This document shows, piece by piece, positions 16,181-25,096 of a stretch of 64,000 bases of DNA. The DNA lies in contig JBJMMD010000009.1 of assembly GCA_045804965.1 (NCBI GenBank), positions 186,001 to 250,000 on the forward strand, given 5' to 3'. Origin of the DNA: CAVTUU01 sp045804965 (GTDB taxonomy: Bacteria; Chloroflexota; Chloroflexia; Thermomicrobiales; UBA6265). Below the pieces are notes generated by a model. That model worked only from the letters and a program-made list of their open reading frames with translations. It had not been told where the DNA came from and ran no database searches. A program made the position numbers and the translations under genes. The number at the start of each line of letters is the position of its first letter. The stretch's first letter is position 1.

Positions 16181-18022
16181 TCACCCCTGTGGGGAGGCCG
16201 CCGCCATGTTGCGGAGGCAGAGACGTTCGGCAGTAGTGCTGCGGGAGGGCAGAGGTTTGACCCGCATGACGAGCACATCGCCTGGCCCGTGGTAAGCCTC
16301 GTAGGTGAGCCCGCGAATGACGCCCGACATTTCGCCCCTGTACGCCCAAACGGCGGACAACCGCTGCTGGTCGATGATGATCCAGGTATCGGGATGGTCG
16401 AGCAGCTGGTGACAGAGCTCGCTGGTCGAGACGATCGTCGGCGCGCCAGCCCAGTAGTCGATCCGTTCCCCTTTTTCGTTGATTCGCGTGTACCGCTGCG
16501 TGCGCAGCGACAAGAGGGGACCGGGCATGAAAATTAAATCATCGGCACTGCCCAAGGCGAGATAGGGCGCGGGTGAAAGCCCAACAATGATCTTCTCGCC
16601 CGATTTGTGGCGTAGGGTCACGTACTCTGAGGCTGAGACGTAATCGGGGTCGAGAATTGTGTTTTGCGACAGGAAGTGGATGCCGCTGCCAAGGTGAATC
16701 ACCATCAAAACGAGCAGGAAATACCCGGACCACCGGAAGGTTTTCGCTTGCCAGAACGTCTCGGCCTCGACCGCTGGTAGATACTGCACGAGCGCCTGGA
16801 TGCCGAGGGCGACGAGCAGGAAGCCGAACGCCTGGAAGTGAATGACATAACGTTCTTGTGGCTCGTTGGTCAACACGGCGACGAGCAGGATCGGAATCCA
16901 ATAGAAAGCGAGGAGGAATCCGATCGAGCCTCGCATCTTCCGTTCTTCCGGTTTCGGTTTCCGGACGAGATAGATCCCGATCAACAAAAACGTAATGCCG
17001 AAGAAGAGATACGGCATGATGTGGACAAGCGCGCTGCCCACGAAGAGCAAGTTCCACGATTCGAAATCGGGATTGATGAGCGCCCTTCCCGAGAGGACGT
17101 GATCGCCGACGAAGGAAAAGACCGGCAACTCATGCGAGACGCGCAGATCGGGCGAGGACGTCAGGCGATTGGCGGCTGAGAGCGCGACCGGGGCCAAGAG
17201 GCAGAGACCGAGCATGACCGAGATATCGCGCCGCTCGTAGCGAAGCTGGCGCCGGTAGGTGACGAGGGCGATGACCACCATTGCCGGCCAAATCAAGGCC
17301 ATCGCGATGTGGGTGAAGATGCCCAACCAAAACACGACGACAACAGCGGCGATGCGTTTCCGGGTCGGACCGCGCAAAATCACCAGCGCGTAGCAATAGG
17401 CGAACATAGCCGAAAACATCTGCAGCGGCGCGTACATGCGCAGGTAACCGCTCCACCTGATGCTCATCGGCTCGACCGCGACCATCCCCGCGGCCAGCAC
17501 GGCAGGCCACGCCTCCTCGGTTAGCTCGCGGCCCAATTTGTAGACAAAGAAGACCATCAGGACGCCAGCAATGACGCCGACGAAGCGCATGGTGTCGAGA
17601 TCCTGGAGATCGCCATAGCCGAGCCAAACGAAAGGAGCAAGCAAGTAGGAGAGCGTCGCGCCCTGGAAGTAGGGGATTTTCGACGGGAAAATCGGCAGAC
17701 CGTGGTGGGCGACCCGTTGGGCCGCCAGCACGCTCGCGGCCTCATCGATTTGAGACGATAAGTGATCGGCGGCGGAGAGGCGGGCGAGGAAGGCGACCGT
17801 GAGCACCGCGATCATCGCGATTGGGACCCAGGACCGCGCGCGGACGTCCTCCTCGTCGTCGGCAAGCGCATCCGGGGCGAGCGCCTCGTCGTCGGAGAAA
17901 CCGTTCGCCGACCGAGGCCAGCGCCACCGGCGGCGAGCGGGCGCTTCGGGAACGGCAATTGCTTGTTCTGGCTGCGCGAGACTCGCGATATCGGTTTGCG
18001 CGTCCGCGCTCATTCGTTGCAC
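16181..18022 (-). CDS. polytopic membrane glycosyltransferase-like protein (PMT/ArnT/GT39-like)
   Basis: 613 residues. A polar N-terminal tail of about 65 residues leads to the first helix (SWVPIAMIAVLTVAFLARL). A luminal loop with SSQIDEAASVLAAQ follows, in the place where GT-C enzymes have their catalytic acidic pair. About ten further hydrophobic segments and a C-terminal soluble domain of about 130 residues complete it. This is the GT-C dolichyl/undecaprenyl-phosphate-sugar transferase plan, acting at the outer membrane face. It is separated by the B3/B4 gene from another such protein at 19404. Confidence 0.7.
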   Translation of the reverse strand: MQRMSADAQTDIASLAQPEQAIAVPEAPARRRWRWPRSANGFSDDEALAPDALADDEEDVRARSWVPIAMIAVLTVAFLARLSAADHLSSQIDEAASVLAAQRVAHHGLPIFPSKIPYFQGATLSYLLAPFVWLGYGDLQDLDTMRFVGVIAGVLMVFFVYKLGRELTEEAWPAVLAAGMVAVEPMSIRWSGYLRMYAPLQMFSAMFAYCYALVILRGPTRKRIAAVVVVFWLGIFTHIAMALIWPAMVVIALVTYRRQLRYERRDISVMLGLCLLAPVALSAANRLTSSPDLRVSHELPVFSFVGDHVLSGRALINPDFESWNLLFVGSALVHIMPYLFFGITFLLIGIYLVRKPKPEERKMRGSIGFLLAFYWIPILLVAVLTNEPQERYVIHFQAFGFLLVALGIQALVQYLPAVEAETFWQAKTFRWSGYFLLVLMVIHLGSGIHFLSQNTILDPDYVSASEYVTLRHKSGEKIIVGLSPAPYLALGSADDLIFMPGPLLSLRTQRYTRINEKGERIDYWAGAPTIVSTSELCHQLLDHPDTWIIIDQQRLSAVWAYRGEMSGVIRGLTYEAYHGPGDVLVMRVKPLPSRSTTAERLCLRNMAAASPQG

Positions 18023-18500
18023 ACCTCAAACGCCGATGGTTGTTCCTGATGCATCGTGGCCTCGACCATTATGGGCAGAAGCATCACGGGGTGGTCAGTT
18101 CACCGAACATGACAGGCGAAGGCGTGAATTCGCGGGACACCCCACCTCGGTCTCTATGCGGCGGACAATCGCCTTTTGAAGCGACGTGCGAACGCCGGTC
18201 AACCGTCCGGCGCGGCTGCTGATTATAGCAGCCGCGCGCCCGCGCGTGGACAATTCCGTTGCCTTCAAGGCATACACGGGGAGATGGGGGCGCGTGCATC
18301 CGTGACGGAGGGCGTTGAGGCAGGTATCTTGTCGCACAACACCCATCCGGCCCTCCGGACCAACCGCGCCCTGACGCGCAGGGCGCGGGTCTGAGCAAGG
18401 AACGAACTGGGATAATCGCCCCTCTCCTGCGCGTGCTGAGGAAGGCACGGGTAGGGTGAGGGAATTCCTGGGCCGACGGTCCCGTTGAAGGGAAAACAAG
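18023..18500. other. 478-base gap: one strong hairpin and a partial family A repeat
   Basis: No gene is supported. A perfect 11-bp hairpin (GCGCGGCTGCT-gattat-AGCAGCCGCGC) lies at 18210-18237 without a T-run. From about 18412 to 18473 a half-copy of the CCCTCTCC...GGGTGAGGGA repeat is visible, directly before the ribosome site of the next gene. Confidence 0.6.
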
Positions 18501-19211
18501 GTGCTCCAATTCACAATCGCAGAGTCGTTTTGGGCATTGCTTCCTGATGCCATGATCGGCGCCATCGCCGTCCATGGCTTTGACAATGGCCCAAATCACC
18601 CCGAATGTGAAGACCTGCTGATCGATGTCGCCGACCGGGTCGGGCGCGAGATCAAGGATGCGGATATCGGCTCCTTGCCCGCCATCGTGCCCTGGCGCGC
18701 CGCCTATCAGACGTTCGGCGCGAAACCGTCGAAATACAAATCATCGATCGAAAACATGCTCCGTTCGGTGCGCGCGGGACGGATCCGCGGCATCAATCCG
18801 CTCGTCGATCTCTACAACGCCGTTTCCTTGACCCATCGGTTACCCTGCGGAGGCGAGGACTTGGCCCAGGTCCAGGGGCCGGTCCGGCTTATCCGGGCCG
18901 AAGGCGGCGAGCACTTCGTACCGCTCGGGTCGGATACGCCGGATCCTCCCTTTGCAGGCGAGGTGATCTATCGGGACGATGTGGGGGCGATCTGCCGTTG
19001 TTGGAACTGGCGTGAGGCGGAGCGGACAAAAATCACCCATGAGACGACCGCGGCGTTTCTGGCCATCGAGGCGCTGCCACCGACGAGTGAGACCGAGCTG
19101 CGGGAGGCCGTCGACGAGCTTGTCGAGCTAATTGGCAGACATTTGGGCGGGAAAGCCAACACCAGCATCCTGACCCGGGCAAGCGGGGATGTAGCCGTTG
19201 CGTTATCGTGA
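18501..19211 (+). CDS. B3/B4 domain protein (PheRS beta-like, COG3382)
   Basis: 236 residues from a GTG preceded by GAAGGGAAAACAAG. The sequence has the B3/B4 fold markers: PWRAAYQTFGAKPSKYKSSI (about 73-92), GINPLVDLYNAVSL, and CWNWREAERTKIT. Stand-alone B3/B4 proteins are related to the editing module of phenylalanyl-tRNA synthetase beta and may act on mischarged tRNA or free amino acids, though this is not established for the family. It stands between two membrane glycosyltransferase-like genes without evident functional link. Confidence 0.85.
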   Translation: MLQFTIAESFWALLPDAMIGAIAVHGFDNGPNHPECEDLLIDVADRVGREIKDADIGSLPAIVPWRAAYQTFGAKPSKYKSSIENMLRSVRAGRIRGINPLVDLYNAVSLTHRLPCGGEDLAQVQGPVRLIRAEGGEHFVPLGSDTPDPPFAGEVIYRDDVGAICRCWNWREAERTKITHETTAAFLAIEALPPTSETELREAVDELVELIGRHLGGKANTSILTRASGDVAVALS

Positions 19212-19403
19212 GCGTCATGGAAACGCGTTCCGCTGTTCGGTCGTTCCGTACAGAGTGTAGGGTGGGCACGCGACGTGCGGTTGAACCGGCCAATCGTTTC
19301 CAGAGCCGAGCACTGAGGACGGTCGCCGTCGAGCGAACGCGACAAATCGAACGGGCCGTAGGCCGAGTTTTGCTCGACCTACCCTTTCGCTGAAAGCAAC
19401 TGG

Positions 19404-20945
19404 ATGGGCCTCGAGATTTCTTATCCAACCAGGCCGGTGGCGGGCGACACGACGCGCGTGCATGTCGGCGCGTTTGTTCGTGTGCGGGCGGCGCTCAATA
19501 TCCGGCACTGGCCGCTCGTCCGTCAGTTCATGTTCGCGCTGATGATCCTCTACGTTGCCAAACAGATCTTCCTCGTCATCATCGCCCCGCCCTTCAGCGG
19601 CCATGACGAGATCGCGCACTACAGCTATTTACGCACGGTTGTGACCGAGCATCGTGTGCCGAAGCTGATCGATCTCAACGCGTTCCGCCAGGCGCTCGCG
19701 AACCATCAAAAATTGCCGGGTGACTATCTTCCGAATGAACTCTACAAGTACTGTACGTATGCGCTCGACTGGAATTACTGCAATGATCCGCAGTGGGCGA
19801 ACAATCCGCCCCACGCCGTCGTATTGGGCAGCAAATACTATCCCGCGGGCTACCAGTATGCTGCCAATCACCCGCCCCTCTATTACCTGATTATGACCCC
19901 GGTCTATCTGGCGACGGAGCATCTAACGCCCGAGGGGCAGCAATACTGGCTACGGGCGGTGGCGATTCCCTTCGGAGTGATGACCGTACTCCTCGCGTAC
20001 CTGCTCATCACCACCCTCTTTCCCGGCGACACCTTTCTCCGCATCACCGTGCCCACCTTCGTCGCGTTCCAAACGCAAATCTCGTACGAAGCATCGATGC
20101 TCAACAACGACATCCTCTGCATCGCCCTCTACAGTCTCGTGCTGTATTTGCTCGTCATCGGCATCCGGGACCGTTTCCCCACCAAGATCTGCGTCTTCAC
20201 TGGCGCGGCGTTGGGGCTCGCCTTGCTCTCCAAGGGGACATCATTGACCGCCGCGCCGCTGATCATGATCGCGATCATCCTCGGCGTCGGCATCCGTCAT
20301 GTGCGGCGATGGGTTGTCTGCGGCGCGATTACCGGCGGAGTCGCGGCGCTGCTGAGCTGGCCCTGGTTCCTCTTCCTCCACCGCACATACGGCGATTTCA
20401 GCGGTCTCGGTCGCCTCGAACAATTGCAATGGTGGAACTATCAATATCAAAAGAAACCGAGCGTGCTCGATCAACTGTGGAACAGGGATTTCGCGGTGAT
20501 GCGCTGGCGCGAGACGTGGGGTGAGTTCGGCTGGCGCCGGATTCCGATCGGCGATGGCATTCTCTGGGCCGTCGGCATCGCCTGCCTCATCGCGCTCGTC
20601 GGGTTCGTCTATTACGGCTGGCTCGTCACCCTTGGCCAGCAATCGCAGACCGACCCCGTGCAGCGGCTGGCGCGATGGCAGCAATGGTCGATCTTCTTGA
20701 TCTTCGCCACCGTCGTCATTGTCTACTTCGCCGTCCTCCAGTTCGGCACCCGCTTCTCGCTCACCCAGGCCCGTTACTACTTCCCGGCGATCAACGCGCT
20801 CGCCGTCGTCCTCATGCTCGGCGTGCGCGCCCTCATCCCCCGCTCGGCCGATCGCTATGCCGCCGCGACCATCGTCGCCATGTTGGTGATCCTCAACGTC
20901 GCCGTTTACACGCAGTACGTGATTCCGTATTGGTATATGACCTAG
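19404..20945 (+). CDS. polytopic membrane glycosyltransferase-like protein
   Basis: 513 residues with about eleven hydrophobic segments. After the first helix comes APPFSGHDEIAHYSYLRTV, where HDE sits in the luminal loop position of the GT-C catalytic acid. NHPPLYYLIMTPVYL follows, a motif typical of PMT_2/DUF2142-like proteins. It probably transfers sugars from a lipid carrier on the outer face of the membrane. The start is the ATG at 19404. The 192-base gap before it carries a GTAGGGTGGGC-type repeat fragment. Confidence 0.7.
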   Translation: MGLEISYPTRPVAGDTTRVHVGAFVRVRAALNIRHWPLVRQFMFALMILYVAKQIFLVIIAPPFSGHDEIAHYSYLRTVVTEHRVPKLIDLNAFRQALANHQKLPGDYLPNELYKYCTYALDWNYCNDPQWANNPPHAVVLGSKYYPAGYQYAANHPPLYYLIMTPVYLATEHLTPEGQQYWLRAVAIPFGVMTVLLAYLLITTLFPGDTFLRITVPTFVAFQTQISYEASMLNNDILCIALYSLVLYLLVIGIRDRFPTKICVFTGAALGLALLSKGTSLTAAPLIMIAIILGVGIRHVRRWVVCGAITGGVAALLSWPWFLFLHRTYGDFSGLGRLEQLQWWNYQYQKKPSVLDQLWNRDFAVMRWRETWGEFGWRRIPIGDGILWAVGIACLIALVGFVYYGWLVTLGQQSQTDPVQRLARWQQWSIFLIFATVVIVYFAVLQFGTRFSLTQARYYFPAINALAVVLMLGVRALIPRSADRYAAATIVAMLVILNVAVYTQYVIPYWYMT

Positions 20946-21212
20946 GAGTCAGCGCGCGTTCACGCCATGGCCGCGACCACGCGGCAGCGCCGCGAGGCAA
21001 GATTGACCATGTCCCAGCGCGTACTGAGGGCAGCCGCGGCACGGCTCGCTGCCCTGAGCCGGGCTGGGCGAAGAGCAACCTCGGATCCCGAGCCGCCACC
21101 AATGTGGGGAACCATTGGCCAGCGCCCGGGGAAGAGCTGCAGTGCCGATTCGTGGGCCATCCTGATAACATGGCGGGCGATGGGCACGGTTCTGCGATAG
21201 GAGACTCCGACA

Positions 21213-21635
21213 ATGTTCTCGATCGACACCAGCACGGCATTTGGCAAACGGATCACCGACCAACTCGCGCATGAGGAAGTGATCTGGCTGACCACGACCT
21301 CAGCCGATGGCACTCCATATCCCGTGCCGGTTTGGTTCCTTTGGGATGGCCAGGCCATGCTGATCTACAGCCGGCCGAACAAGCCAAAACTCCGCCATAT
21401 CGAAAGCAACCCTCACGCCGCGTTGCATTTCAACTCCGACCCGGAAGCGACAAAGGTCGGCGTTATCCTCGGCACGGCGCAAATCGATTCCTCAGCCCCG
21501 CCCGCGACCGACATTCCAGCCTACGTTGACAAATATCGCGGGCCGGCCGCGCGGTTGGGATGGACGCCGGAACAGTTCGCGGCGGACTATCCCGTGCAGG
21601 TGCGATTTACCCCGGAAAAGCTCTACGGGTATTAG
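21213..21635 (+). CDS. PPOX-class probable F420-dependent split-barrel enzyme
   Basis: 140 residues, ATG preceded by GGAGACTCC. The sequence has FGKRITDQLAHEEVIWLTT, then PVPVWFLWDGQAMLIYSRPN and KLRHIESNPHAALHFNSD, the pattern of Rv3369-type pyridoxamine-oxidase-fold proteins that bind F420. It forms a dimeric flavin/deazaflavin-binding barrel. It is a tandem paralogue of the gene at 21857, with identical length and the same opening. In the context of three LLM enzymes this supports F420 use. The substrate is unknown. Confidence 0.87.
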   Translation: MFSIDTSTAFGKRITDQLAHEEVIWLTTTSADGTPYPVPVWFLWDGQAMLIYSRPNKPKLRHIESNPHAALHFNSDPEATKVGVILGTAQIDSSAPPATDIPAYVDKYRGPAARLGWTPEQFAADYPVQVRFTPEKLYGY

Positions 21636-21688
21636 ACCTGCTCAACAGTCGGTTCACTCCGCACTCATGCGGTGCGCCCAAACCTACC

Positions 21689-21772
21689 GTCATGCCGAGC
21701 TTATCGAGGCATCTCGTCGCCTCGGACCGGATAGGCAGGAGGCCTAGCTTCCTCGACTTCGCTCGGAATGAC
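21689..21772. repeat. dispersed repeat family C (GTCATGCCGAGC...CTCGGAATGAC)
   Basis: The ends read GTCATGCCGAGC and GCTCGGAATGAC, an imperfect inverted repeat of about 84 bases between the two paralogous F420-type genes. Relatives are seen at 27414, 27747, 28355 and 44123. Confidence 0.65.
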
Positions 21773-21856
21773 GATGGGAGCGGGGCGGCCTGACGAAAAC
21801 GGCGGCAGGATCAGATGTCGCGGCGCGGATAGCTATGGTATGAGGAGTGAAAGCAC

Positions 21857-22279
21857 ATGGTAACAATCGACACCAGCACGAACTTTGGGGCGCGGATCGC
21901 GCATCAACTCGCGCATGAGGAAATCATGTGGCTCACGACTGTCGACGCCACCAACACGCCGCAGCCGGTCCCCGTCTGGTTTCTGTGGGATGGCCAATCG
22001 ATGCTTATCTACAGCCAACCGAATAAGCCGAAGCTCCGCAATAGTGCCCGCAATCCCCACGTTTCGTTGCACTTCAACACGGAACCAATGGGCGAGGAAG
22101 TCGGAGTCTTCATCGGCACGATCGCTGTCGATCCCTCAGCCCCGCTGGCGAACCAGTCGCCGGACTTTCTTCAGAAGTACGGTGAAGGGATTGTGCGGAT
22201 TGGGATGACGAAGGACACGTATGCCGCAAGCTATTCCGTCGCCCTCCGGTTCACGCCCGAGCGAGTGCGCGGTCAATAG
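21857..22279 (+). CDS. PPOX-class probable F420-dependent split-barrel enzyme (paralogue)
   Basis: 140 residues with a GAGGAGTGAAAGCAC ribosome site. It aligns from end to end with the gene at 21213: FGARIAHQLAHEEIMWLTT, PVPVWFLWDGQSMLIYSQPN, NPHVSLHFNTEP. The second half differs more (VGVFIGTIAVDPSAP; end RFTPERVRGQ), so the copies have diverged and may act on different substrates. The pair arose by tandem duplication and was later separated by a family C repeat. Confidence 0.87.
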   Translation: MVTIDTSTNFGARIAHQLAHEEIMWLTTVDATNTPQPVPVWFLWDGQSMLIYSQPNKPKLRNSARNPHVSLHFNTEPMGEEVGVFIGTIAVDPSAPLANQSPDFLQKYGEGIVRIGMTKDTYAASYSVALRFTPERVRGQ

Positions 22280-22371
22280 CAACTGGTCCATTGCGCCTTC
22301 CTTGGTTGCTTCGAAGTCCGTTGGTGGTCGGGGGCTACACTGCGAGTCCCATTTGCGAGGTTGCGCCGCGA

Positions 22372-22480
22372 CGCCCGGCTGGAAGCCCAGCGCTAAGACG
22401 ACGAAGCCTCTCCGAGGCTACGCACGGGTCCGGTATTTGCAAGACGTCGTGCCTAGCCTCGGAGAGGCTTTCTCCTGTGA
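22372..22480. repeat. dispersed repeat family B, two copies in opposite orientation
   Basis: AAGCCTCTCCGAGGCTA (22404-22420) and its inverse TAGCCTCGGAGAGGCTT (22454-22470) face each other, each itself a hairpin. This is the 'gaCGAAGCC..TC..GGCT' motif seen repeatedly in the window. It fills the gap between the convergent split-barrel gene and mnmE. Confidence 0.65.
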
Positions 22481-22526
22481 GCCGGGAAGGGCGATTTCCA
22501 ACCTACGGTTCTTGGACGATGTTCAA

Positions 22527-23930
22527 CTACTTTCCAATACAGAACCGGCTGAAGATTTCGTGCAGCACCGCCTCGTCGACTTCCTCGCCGGTCACTTCGC
22601 CGATCGCGTGCAGCGCAGCCCGGACGTCGGTCGCCAGCAGGTCGAGCGGGTAGCCGGTGGCCCGGGCGTCCGCGGCCGCCTGGATGTGGGCGAGGGCGCG
22701 CTCGAGCGCCGCCCGTTGACGAACGGTGATCAAGGACGGTCGCGCATCGCCCGCGCCCCCGAGCAGGGCGGCCAGCGCATCCTCCAGCGCGTCGATCCCT
22801 TCGCCCGTGACGCATGAAACCGGCACACTGGGACACTCGGGCAGCAGACCGAAAACGTCATCCTGCGCGGCTCGCACCGGCAGGTCCCGTTTGTTGATCG
22901 CGATCACGACCGGCGCGGCCCCATCGCTCGCGCTGCCCGTCAACCGGTCGGCAAGGAGCCTGGCCACCGCCAAGTCCCCCGCGGATGGTGGAACCGAGCC
23001 ATCGAGCACGAGCACCGCCGCGGCCGCCGCCGTCAGCGCCCTCCGACTCCGCTCAACACCGAGCTGCTCTACCACGTCGACCGTTTCCGCGATCCCGGCC
23101 GTGTCGAGCAGGTTCGCCGGGATGCCGCGCAGATTGACCGTCTCCGCAATGACATCGCGCGTCGTGCCCGCAATCGGCGTGACAATCGCCCTGTCCGCCC
23201 GCAGGAGAGCGTTCATCAGGCTGCTCTTGCCGACGTTCGGCCGCCCGACGAGCGCGATCTGCGCCCCTTCGCGATAGAGCAACCCAGCCCGCGAGCCGGC
23301 GATAATCTCGGCCATCGCCCGTTCGGCTGTCGCCAGATCGGCATCGACATCGGCCGGCGGGATCTCGTCCTCCGGAAAATCGGCGGCGGCGTCGAGGTAC
23401 GCCAAAAGGGAGACGACGGCATCCCGGGCCGGGGTGAGGCGACGGGTCAGATCGCCAGTGAGATCGTCAACCGCGAGCCGCAGCGCCTCCCCAGTCCTGG
23501 CCGTGACCACATTCAGTACCGCTTCGGCCTGAGTGAGATCGAGCCGGCCGTTGAGAAACGCGCGCAGGGTGAACTCGCCCGGCTCGGCCAGACGTGCGCC
23601 CGCGGCGAGGGCGGCCCGCAGGGTTTCCTGCAGCGGGACCGGGCCGCCATGGCACGAGAGCTCGACGATGTCCTCGCAAGTGTAGGTGTGCGGCGCCGCC
23701 ATCCACCCGAGCAGCGCCTCGTCAATCGTCTCCCCGCTCGCCGGATCAATCACCCGGCCGTAGAGCAGTCGATGCGAAGGGGTCTTCGAGAGATCGACCG
23801 CGCGCCCATTCCGTCCTCGCCGGAAGATCCGCGCGGCAATTTCCGCCGCCTCGGCCCCGCTGATCCGGACCATGCCGATACCGCCCTCCCCAGGCGGCGT
23901 CGCAATCGCGGCAATCGTAGCGTTGTCCAT
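22527..23930 (-). CDS. mnmE: tRNA uridine-5-carboxymethylaminomethyl modification GTPase MnmE
   Basis: A full-length 467-residue MnmE (TrmE). The N-terminal tetrahydrofolate-binding domain starts NATIAAIATPPGEGGIGMVR. The G domain has GRPNVGKSS (229-237), AGTTRD, DTAG and NKRD. The C-terminus ends in the diagnostic FCIGK with its catalytic Cys. With MnmG it modifies U34 of several tRNAs in the cytoplasm. It lies at the end of the rpmH-rnpA-yidD-yidC-jag series, as in many bacteria, here with a sugar-kinase gene inserted before it. Confidence 0.97.
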   Translation of the reverse strand: MDNATIAAIATPPGEGGIGMVRISGAEAAEIAARIFRRGRNGRAVDLSKTPSHRLLYGRVIDPASGETIDEALLGWMAAPHTYTCEDIVELSCHGGPVPLQETLRAALAAGARLAEPGEFTLRAFLNGRLDLTQAEAVLNVVTARTGEALRLAVDDLTGDLTRRLTPARDAVVSLLAYLDAAADFPEDEIPPADVDADLATAERAMAEIIAGSRAGLLYREGAQIALVGRPNVGKSSLMNALLRADRAIVTPIAGTTRDVIAETVNLRGIPANLLDTAGIAETVDVVEQLGVERSRRALTAAAAAVLVLDGSVPPSAGDLAVARLLADRLTGSASDGAAPVVIAINKRDLPVRAAQDDVFGLLPECPSVPVSCVTGEGIDALEDALAALLGGAGDARPSLITVRQRAALERALAHIQAAADARATGYPLDLLATDVRAALHAIGEVTGEEVDEAVLHEIFSRFCIGK

Positions 23931-24103
23931 CGGCGTGCGTTTTCCCGTAGATACGGTTAAGACGACCTTCGATTGTAATGTGTGAAATAGGGTGGTGCTT
24001 GGATCAAGGGCTTAGCCCGCGAACTCAGGCTCGGATTCTTGTAAGGGCGCAAACGTTGCGCGGCTACAACGAACGACGACCCGAGCAGTCAAACGGGGTT
24101 CAC

Positions 24104-25096
24104 CTATCCCCGGATTGGGTATTCCTCGGCGGTTTTCATGAACTCGTCGACTTCGTGGGCGGTGGGAACGCCGGAGGGGCCGATGCCGCGCAGGCTGAGG
24201 GCGGCGACGGCGTTGGCGTAGCGCGTGGCGGTGATCGCGGAGGCGGAGCGGTCGGTGGCGCGGATAAAGAAGGCGGCGGCGAAGACGTCGCCGGCGCCGG
24301 TGAGATCGACCGCGTGGATCTTGTAGCCGGGCAGATCGGCATGCTCGCCGCCGTACACGACGCGCGCGCCGTATTCACCCTTGGTGATGACGCCCAGCCG
24401 GCGGCTGCCGACCCGCTCGACCGTGTCACGGGCGAGACTGATCTCCTCGTCGCTGACCACGACGCCGTCAAGCCGGCTGAGCAATTCGCCGGGTAAGCGG
24501 AGGTGGTTCAGTTTCACTTTGCCGCCGCTTTCACGCGGCCAATCGCGCATCCACCCTTGGGGCGTCACACCGAGAAAGTAGGGCGTGAGGGCGCCGGTCT
24601 GCTTCGGGTCGATCTCCTGCGCGATCGGGCCGAGGTGGATCACCTTTGCGTTCCGCCAATGGGGTGGGAGACCCCGCAGGTCGATCGGCCCGGCCCAATG
24701 CGGCAGGGTTTGCACCCGGCGGCCAGCACTGTACTCGTTGACGAAAACCGTCGGCCGGTCGGCGTCCTGGACGATGATGCTGAGCTCGTCCGCAAACGGC
24801 TCGAGCGAGGGAATCTCCAATCCCTTTATCGTCTTGCTATAGACGCCGCGCGTGAGCACCCCCACCCGCCAGCCGAGCCGGGCGGCGGCGAGCGCAGAAT
24901 AGAGCGCGGTGCCGCCGAGCACGACCCTGCCGTCGGCGAGGAGATCGGCGCAAATGTGGCCGATGACGAGATATTCCGGCGTCCGGCTGGTTTGTAACCC
25001 CGCCAACGGCCGCTGCTTACTCAGCGGCTGCCGTCGGGCGCCCTGTGGCTGCGGCCCGGTTCGGCCTTCTTCAGCCGCGGGCTTCGAATCAGGCAC
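24104..25096 (-). CDS. PfkB-family (ribokinase-like) carbohydrate kinase
   Basis: 330 residues. The C-terminal signature DLTGAGDVFAAAFF contains the catalytic Asp and anion hole of the ribokinase fold. VVLGGTALYSALAAARLG near residue 60 is the first PfkB motif. The GTG start at 25096 overlaps the jag stop by 8 bases. It yields a Pro/Gln-rich leader of about 40 residues before EYLVIGHICADLL, so translation could start later. It phosphorylates a sugar or nucleoside not identified here. It sits between jag and mnmE, an unusual insertion in that operon. Confidence 0.85.
   Translation of the reverse strand: MPDSKPAAEEGRTGPQPQGARRQPLSKQRPLAGLQTSRTPEYLVIGHICADLLADGRVVLGGTALYSALAAARLGWRVGVLTRGVYSKTIKGLEIPSLEPFADELSIIVQDADRPTVFVNEYSAGRRVQTLPHWAGPIDLRGLPPHWRNAKVIHLGPIAQEIDPKQTGALTPYFLGVTPQGWMRDWPRESGGKVKLNHLRLPGELLSRLDGVVVSDEEISLARDTVERVGSRRLGVITKGEYGARVVYGGEHADLPGYKIHAVDLTGAGDVFAAAFFIRATDRSASAITATRYANAVAALSLRGIGPSGVPTAHEVDEFMKTAEEYPIRG

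Noticed and set aside
18210..18237. Perfect hairpin as a rho-independent terminator
   Set aside because: No T-run follows on either strand and no gene ends nearby.
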